Assembly (NCBI GenBank): GCA_964559275.1
Contig: CAZLGC010000039.1
Span: 1 to 10,948 of the forward strand
Direction of reading: 5' to 3'
Length of the DNA stretch: 10,948 nucleotides
From: CAZLGC01 sp964559275
GTDB taxonomy: Bacteria; Patescibacteriota; CALEFQ01
Shown: piece after piece, positions 5,967 to 10,948 of the stretch
How the letters are laid out: the number at the start of each line of letters is the position of its first letter
Numbering within the stretch: the first letter of the stretch is position 1
Notes under the pieces: generated by a model
What the model was told of the DNA's origin: nothing
Databases searched by the model: none
What the model saw: the letters and a program-made list of their open reading frames with translations, nothing else
Translations under genes and position numbers: made by a program

Positions 5967-6128
5967 ATGTGGTTAGTTGTGAAATGCATCGGGATCGGAA
6001 TTATCATTCTGGCGTTCGCCCTGGTGGTTATCAAGATCTTCCTGCTTCTGCCGGGTGATTCCGGTGATCCCCCTGACGGCGGGAATCCGACCAGTGGTGG
6101 TGGCGGTGATCGTGATTACGGTTGGTAG
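5967..6128 (+). CDS. Small single-span membrane protein with Gly/Asp tail (53 residues)
   Basis: ATG 5967 follows AAAGGAGG (5953-5960) by six bases. A longer in-frame reading from 5865 has no ribosome site and would begin upstream of the promoter, so I reject it. The product starts with a hydrophobic span of about 27 residues ('MWLVVKCIGIGIIILAFALV' onward to 'FLLLPG') containing two Lys, followed by a flexible acidic tail rich in Gly, Pro and Asp, ending 'GGGGDRDYGW'. With no basic N-terminal stretch the orientation is unclear. It is divergent from the other small membrane protein gene and shares a control region with it. The family is unknown. Short length lowers confidence, but promoter, ribosome site and terminator all fit. 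Confidence 0.7.
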   Translation: MWLVVKCIGIGIIILAFALVVIKIFLLLPGDSGDPPDGGNPTSGGGGDRDYGW

Positions 6129-6142
6129 AATGAAAACTAGGT

Positions 6143-6175
6143 AGCCCTTCGTGTGTCAACGCGAGGGGCTTCTTT
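6143..6175 (+). terminator. Intrinsic terminator of the 53-residue protein gene
   Basis: AGCCCTTCGTG (6143-6153) pairs with CGCGAGGGGCT (6160-6170), 11 bp with two G-T pairs, followed by TCTTT. Confidence 0.8.
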
Positions 6176-6211
6176 ATATAACTTATGTTCACCCAGTCAG
6201 CGATTTACCCG

Positions 6212-6240
6212 TTGACGTTCAGGTTTTTTTGGGGTAAGAT
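6212..6240 (+). promoter_or_regulatory. Promoter of the activase fusion gene
   Basis: TTGACG (6212-6217), 17-base spacer with seven consecutive T (6224-6230), and TAAGAT (6235-6240). The transcript would start near 6247, giving a leader of about 26 bases without a ribosome site. Confidence 0.65.
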
Positions 6241-6246
6241 TACCCC
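6231..6246. promoter_or_regulatory. Palindromic operator candidate over the -10 box
   Basis: GGGGTAAGATTACCCC is a perfect inverted repeat (7-bp arms, 2-base centre) that contains the whole -10 hexamer. The 2-base centre is too short for a good hairpin, which favours a protein-binding site. Related half-sites, GATTTACCC (6202-6210) and GATTACCGCC (6261-6270), flank it. Confidence 0.5.
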
Positions 6247-6272
6247 CAGGCTAATTTTTTGATTACCGCCCA

Positions 6273-9200
6273 ATGCCGAAGCAAAAAATGACTATAATTG
6301 ACGCTGGAATTGCCAATATTCACGTTCAGATAATTAATGGATCTGACGTGAAAGATTTTTTAATACCAACAAATGACGAAGTAAATAAGCTTTTCCAGAA
6401 AAATGATCTACTGGACGAGCTCAAAAACAAAGACACCAGACTTTATATCACCGGTAAATTAGCGGATGTAGTCAAAGATACATTAGGGCATGGTGAGATC
6501 GTAATTCCGGGAGCGGCCCTGTGGTCAGCGGCCAAAGCGCTGATCGAAAAATCACCGCGCGCGCAGTCGCTGGGCGTTATCGATTTGTCCGCTTCCGGCT
6601 ACTTGGTAATTGCCATTGACCGTAAGGGGAATCTGAAAAATGATTTACTGGTGACCAATCCGCGTTGCGGGGCAGGTACCGGCATCAATCTCAGCCGCAT
6701 TTTGGAAAAATTAGATATCAAAGACAGTGAAGTTGATAAGATTTTGGCGAGCTACTTAGGTGAGGCTGGGAAGAAGAAGCGAGAAGAAGTCACCGTCCGG
6801 GCGGATCGCTGCGGGGTATTTAGCTCTTCCGCTACTATCTCGGACAAAAATCAGGGGATCCCGCTGGATGTGGCCTTGGCCGTCACGATGAAATCCGAGG
6901 TACTCAAGGCTTGCAAAAAAATGCTGCCGCAAACAGACGTAGTCTATTTGAGCGGCCGCGTGTTTGCTTGGCAATATATTCGTGATTGCGCCGAGGATTA
7001 TTTACATTCCATAGGTGCCAAGAAGGTGATTTACGACGAGGATCAGTCAACACTTATTGATGGGGTTAAATTTTTAGTAAACAAAATTGGTCCCGATAAG
7101 TTTAGAGCGAGCGAGCCCAAAAAATTGCGGCGGGAAGAAAAAATGATTCGCTATCCGTCTTTTACTGAGCTGAAGAAGAAATACGAAGCTTCCGATCAAT
7201 TTAAGCGACTGCCGAATCCGGATATGAACGCAGGTGAGTCGCTCAGTACCCGCCCGGTCAATATCGGGCTCGATGTCGGCTCCACGATGGCTAAGATGAT
7301 CGTGGCTGACGCCCAGACGGATGAGCTGCTATTTAAGAGCTCTTATGACAATCACGGCGATACGATTGAAACAATCAAATATATTTGGGGCGATCTGAAG
7401 AAGCAGGGCCTCGAAAGTTTAAATATTCAACATATTGGCATAACCGGGAGCGGGCGCTACCAAGTCCAAAAAGTGCTGCAACAAGTCTATCCGCAACTGG
7501 GCGAGCGCATCTTTGTGCTGGTAGAAAATTACGCCCATGCCCACGGGTCTATTCAATTTGCCAAAGATCATATCCGTGATTTGCAGGCAGAACATCCGGA
7601 GATTAACAAAGATTTTTGTGTATTAGTTGATATTGGCGGGGAAGACACCAAGGTCTCGGTCATCTCACTGGCGCGGGAAGAGCTGTTTGACAACGTGATG
7701 AATATCAAGTGCTCGGCCGGAACGGGCAGCCTAATGGACACGCTCAAAGCCTTGTTTGGTATCAAGGGTATTGACGAGGCCTGCCGGCGCGCTTACGAAG
7801 CACCGCAAGCGTATGAAATCAACGCTACCTGTGCCGTTTTCCTGATGGAGAACGCCAAAAAAATGCAGGCCCTGGGATATAGCAAAGATGACATTTTGGC
7901 TTCCTGCAATTACGCCATCGTCGAAAACATGGCCCGGACATTGTGGGACCAAATCGAGTTTCCGGAAAACGCGCTGGTATTGCTCCATGGCCAGACGATG
8001 CTAAGCGATCCGTTACCGCTGGCAGTAACCCACCGTATCCAGGATGAATCGAAGATGTATTGTCTGGTGCCGCCGCTGCCCGGACACCGCGCTTGTCTCG
8101 GTTTGATCAAATCTATCAAAGATAAAACTATCATCCAGTCGGATTGTTCGCTTGGTGCTCTTTTGGACCTAAAGTTTAAGAAGAAAATTACGTATTGTCA
8201 CGGTGCCGCCTGCGGCGACAAAGATGCCTGCTGCGCCCGGACGATTCTTAAATCAACTGATCCCGACAAGGCTCTGACAGTTATTCTGGGCGGGTGTACT
8301 GCGGTTAATGAGCTGACCGGTCCCTCCAAAAAGAAGGACAAAGCCCCGGATGCCTACCATGACATCTGGAAAATGATCAACTCGGCGATGCCGCACACCA
8401 AGGCCAAAGACCGGGTCATCATCCCGCGCAGTTTCGCGGTCTCTGATAACGCCTACTGGCTTTCTCAAATACTAACGAAGCTGGGTCTGCCGGTACACGT
8501 GGACAGCGTCCAGGAAAATGATATTTTGGAAGCTCAGCCGTCTTTCGATATTGACGTGTGCGCGCCGCTGATCGGGGCGACCGGTCAATTTCTGCGCCTG
8601 GCTCGCTCTCCGCACGGCCTGATTTTGGTGCCGCAAATGGATTTTTTGCCGACCAAAGGTAAGAGTGTCGGCAAAACTTGTACCACCAACCAGGGAGGTA
8701 TGGCGATTGCTAAAAATATCAGCCAACTGAAATATTCGCAGGCCAAGTACTTTATGTTTGATATCAGCCTGAAATCGGCTGATCCGGATTACATCACGAA
8801 CCTGCTTTGGCAGAAACTGCAGCCTCTGTTTAAAAAATATAATAAAAAAGTTTCCAAAGGAGACTTTCTTGAAGCGGCTATTTATGCCGATAAACAAAAC
8901 AAGCAACTGAAGTCTAAAGTCGCCGACCGGATGGCGGAGTATTTGGAGACAGCGGTAAAAGAGCATCGCAATGTGGCGGTTGTCTGTGGGCGGGAATATG
9001 TCCTCAATCCCGGCATTTACGACAGCCACGTGGGCAAGCTGCTGCGCGATAAGGGAGTAGTGGCGCTGCCCTCCTACGCCTTCCCGGCGGAGCTGGATGA
9101 GCAGTTTGGCTATGTTTACTGGCGCAACCCGCACGATATTATGTCCAAGGTCAAAGCCGTTACAGACAAGCGCTTGCACAAGTTGCTGCCCGACTCCCAG

Positions 9201-10948
9201 CTGAAAGAAGTTGTCCGAAAAATTGAAAAGGGTCTCACCAGCACGGAGCTATCCACGGTTATGGTCTCCACATTCCGGTGCGGGGCGGATACCGTCACGC
9301 TCCCGACGCTGATGGAAATGACCAAAACTAAGCCCAGTCTCTTGATCCAATCAGATGCCATGATCAAGGAACTGGCTCACCTGGAAAACCGGGTCAATAC
9401 CTACATCAACCAGCTGAATAAAAAACTGCACCAGGAATTCAAGCAGGAAAAATTTGAGCTGGCGATGCTGGACGGGTTTGAGTTTGGCGCCCTAAATAGA
9501 AAGACGGACGTGGTTTATTTCCCGACGATGCATGATAACCGGATGCTGACCTCGGTCCTGCGCGGCGCCGGCTTTACCGTCATCGATAATTATGGCAGTG
9601 ACCAGGTCTATGACTTGGAGCATAAAGTACGATTTGGTCGCAAATATTCGGGGGACACAGTCTGCGCGCCGCTGGCCAGTGTTTTTGCTGATATCGTGCT
9701 AGCGGCTGAAGATTTTGCCAAACGTAAGAAAAATAATGACAAATTAGTCCGTGGTAGGAAACGAGTGCTCGTCTTTGATAACAAAGGCTCCGGCCCCTGC
9801 CGCCAGGGTCAATATTACGAGATCCACAAGCTGCTCTTGGCGCGCAAATATGGTTTCGGGCAGCCGGATAAAAATCCTGAGAGCAAACGGTTGCCGCTTA
9901 AGCTCCTGGTGGCGCACGAGAAGGAAGGTTACAATTTTGGTGTGGCCGAGTGGGCGCTCATTCAGGGTTTTCATTCTATTATTATCCAGGCGGTGCTGCA
10001 CTCTTTGTTCCTCAAAGCAGCGGCGAGCTGTAAGAATGCCGCTGAGTTCACCAAATTTTTTCACGATTACCAGCACCTAAAAAATAAGGTCAACCATCAC
10101 TTCCAATACGAGGTGAAGCCGAGTGCCAAAGTGCTTAAGCGCGCCCAGGCGATTGATAAACGATCCAAAGCTCTGGGCTGGATGTATAAGTTTTTTGCTT
10201 ACGGAATCTATAAAAATAACGGGCTGCGCCCAATACTGAAGGGTTTTTCCCGCCGCTGGGTAAAAGATACTAAGGACGATCATAAAAAGATTAAAATTTA
10301 CATCGAAGGTGAAGTTTATGTGCGGGTCTGCCAGGTGCAGCAGGTTTTCTACTCGGTGGTTGATTCTATCGGCTTCAACTCATTCAAGATTGATTATTCG
10401 CCGCTGTGGGCTTACTTTGAGCTGATCTTAAATTACGCGATCTCTGATATACGTGAAGAAGTCAGATTAGCCAAAGAAACACTCACCGGTACCATTGACC
10501 AGGCCAAGCGGGCAGCCCTGAAAAAAGAAATTTGGAAGAAAAGATTCCAGCCGCTGCTAATTAGGATCGGCATTAACGGCATCCGGGCGCTACTCATCAA
10601 ACCTTTATACAAAGCCGCCAAGATAGAAATGCCGCACCCGATGAAGCACGTGCTGGCAGAAACAGCTAAGCTGATTCCGACTTTGAAACCGCACGGGGAG
10701 TTGCCGCCGTATGTGGGCGAAGCAATTACCAAACTCAAGGAAGGCACGGATCTCTTCCTGAACGTGGCGCCCGAGAGCTGTATGGTAGCCTCGATGGGGC
10801 AGATGTTTACTAAGCCGGTGAGTAACTTGGTCGGGGGCTCGTCCCGGATCCAGGATTTGTTCTCCCTCAACGGCGAGGTTGATGATGAGCAGTTGCGTCT
10901 GTCACTTCTTAAAACGATGGGGCCGGTGAGGTATTATAGGAAGGTGGG
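6273..10948 (+). CDS. Giant CoA activase fusion (BcrAD/BadFG ATPase + DUF2229 + HgdB-like), 3' end outside window
   Basis: The frame is open from ATG 6273 to the right edge (1558 codons, no stop). An in-frame TAA at 6252 makes this the first possible start; no ribosome site precedes it. Family members activate 2-hydroxyacyl-CoA dehydratase-type enzymes by ATP-driven electron transfer from a [4Fe-4S] cluster bridging two subunits. ATPase half 1 (about 1-290) has degenerate phosphate motifs (D10-A-G12, D104-LSAS-G109) but keeps cluster cysteines C132 ('RCGAGTG') and C180 ('CGVF'). Half 2 (about 328-615) is intact: D334-VGST-K341, D453-IGGED, C480 ('KCSAGTG'), C520 ('CAVF'). Then come a Cys-rich stretch (C642, C647, C653, C654, C675), a DUF2229-like segment (I717-P718-R719, C763) and HgdB-like segments (C1003, C1131, 'GPCRQGQY' with C1176, GEVYVR 1346-1351, C1503). 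The substrate is unknown. No separate dehydratase subunit or CoA-transferase gene is visible. Confidence 0.9.
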   Translation, partial: MPKQKMTIIDAGIANIHVQIINGSDVKDFLIPTNDEVNKLFQKNDLLDELKNKDTRLYITGKLADVVKDTLGHGEIVIPGAALWSAAKALIEKSPRAQSLGVIDLSASGYLVIAIDRKGNLKNDLLVTNPRCGAGTGINLSRILEKLDIKDSEVDKILASYLGEAGKKKREEVTVRADRCGVFSSSATISDKNQGIPLDVALAVTMKSEVLKACKKMLPQTDVVYLSGRVFAWQYIRDCAEDYLHSIGAKKVIYDEDQSTLIDGVKFLVNKIGPDKFRASEPKKLRREEKMIRYPSFTELKKKYEASDQFKRLPNPDMNAGESLSTRPVNIGLDVGSTMAKMIVADAQTDELLFKSSYDNHGDTIETIKYIWGDLKKQGLESLNIQHIGITGSGRYQVQKVLQQVYPQLGERIFVLVENYAHAHGSIQFAKDHIRDLQAEHPEINKDFCVLVDIGGEDTKVSVISLAREELFDNVMNIKCSAGTGSLMDTLKALFGIKGIDEACRRAYEAPQAYEINATCAVFLMENAKKMQALGYSKDDILASCNYAIVENMARTLWDQIEFPENALVLLHGQTMLSDPLPLAVTHRIQDESKMYCLVPPLPGHRACLGLIKSIKDKTIIQSDCSLGALLDLKFKKKITYCHGAACGDKDACCARTILKSTDPDKALTVILGGCTAVNELTGPSKKKDKAPDAYHDIWKMINSAMPHTKAKDRVIIPRSFAVSDNAYWLSQILTKLGLPVHVDSVQENDILEAQPSFDIDVCAPLIGATGQFLRLARSPHGLILVPQMDFLPTKGKSVGKTCTTNQGGMAIAKNISQLKYSQAKYFMFDISLKSADPDYITNLLWQKLQPLFKKYNKKVSKGDFLEAAIYADKQNKQLKSKVADRMAEYLETAVKEHRNVAVVCGREYVLNPGIYDSHVGKLLRDKGVVALPSYAFPAELDEQFGYVYWRNPHDIMSKVKAVTDKRLHKLLPDSQLKEVVRKIEKGLTSTELSTVMVSTFRCGADTVTLPTLMEMTKTKPSLLIQSDAMIKELAHLENRVNTYINQLNKKLHQEFKQEKFELAMLDGFEFGALNRKTDVVYFPTMHDNRMLTSVLRGAGFTVIDNYGSDQVYDLEHKVRFGRKYSGDTVCAPLASVFADIVLAAEDFAKRKKNNDKLVRGRKRVLVFDNKGSGPCRQGQYYEIHKLLLARKYGFGQPDKNPESKRLPLKLLVAHEKEGYNFGVAEWALIQGFHSIIIQAVLHSLFLKAAASCKNAAEFTKFFHDYQHLKNKVNHHFQYEVKPSAKVLKRAQAIDKRSKALGWMYKFFAYGIYKNNGLRPILKGFSRRWVKDTKDDHKKIKIYIEGEVYVRVCQVQQVFYSVVDSIGFNSFKIDYSPLWAYFELILNYAISDIREEVRLAKETLTGTIDQAKRAALKKEIWKKRFQPLLIRIGINGIRALLIKPLYKAAKIEMPHPMKHVLAETAKLIPTLKPHGELPPYVGEAITKLKEGTDLFLNVAPESCMVASMGQMFTKPVSNLVGGSSRIQDLFSLNGEVDDEQLRLSLLKTMGPVRYYRKV

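Noticed and set aside
8472..9179. A 235-codon minus-strand frame inside the activase gene
   Set aside because: It lies entirely opposite a conserved family coding region and shows no ribosome site or recognisable protein features.
1..10948. CRISPR array, tRNA genes or insertion sequences
   Set aside because: No regularly spaced direct repeats, no cloverleaf with GTTCGA-type arm and no transposase-like reading frame were seen on either strand.

Overview
The window reads as bacterial chromosome from an uncultured lineage. The standard code fits, since TGA ends several genes and never interrupts a reading frame. A candidate-phyla-radiation (Patescibacteria-like) or related uncultured bacterium is my leading guess. 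It rests on a lamin-tail-domain protein, many small unknown secreted or membrane proteins, very short intergenic gaps and mostly single-gene transcription units. It is only a guess: two genes encode beta-rich exported proteins that would fit an outer membrane, which is not typical of that group.

Region 1 (2-6180) is a run of short, mostly unrecognised genes, nearly all with their own promoter, a strong AAGGAGG-type ribosome site and an intrinsic terminator. In order they are: the C-terminal end of a lamin-tail-domain protein; an unknown 149-residue protein; on the minus strand, a TPR lipoprotein; a four-helix membrane protein; a beta-rich lipoprotein; a second exported beta-rich protein; another unknown 149-residue protein followed by a branched RNA structure; a two-gene minus-strand unit (80-residue membrane protein with Tyr-rich repeats, then a helical soluble protein); and, divergent from that unit, a 53-residue single-span membrane protein. 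Most known features point at the cell envelope. The promoters share a TTGAC -35 box, but their -10 hexamers keep only A at position 2 and T at position 6.

Region 2 (6181 to the end) is one very long gene that runs off the window: a fused activase/dehydratase-type protein of the 2-hydroxyacyl-CoA dehydratase activator (BcrAD/BadFG) family, at least 1558 residues long. It has two actin/Hsp70-like ATPase halves, of which the first is degenerate but keeps its cluster cysteines, followed by DUF2229-like and HgdB-like regions. It has no ribosome site, and its promoter carries a perfect palindrome over the -10 box plus repeated GATTACC-type half-sites.

The most interesting items are the three-way-junction RNA at 5030-5150, the near-identical promoter shared by two distant genes (1961-1989 and 5852-5880), the conserved leader of the two envelope genes, the operator-like repeats before the activase gene, and the asymmetric pseudo-dimer design of that activase.
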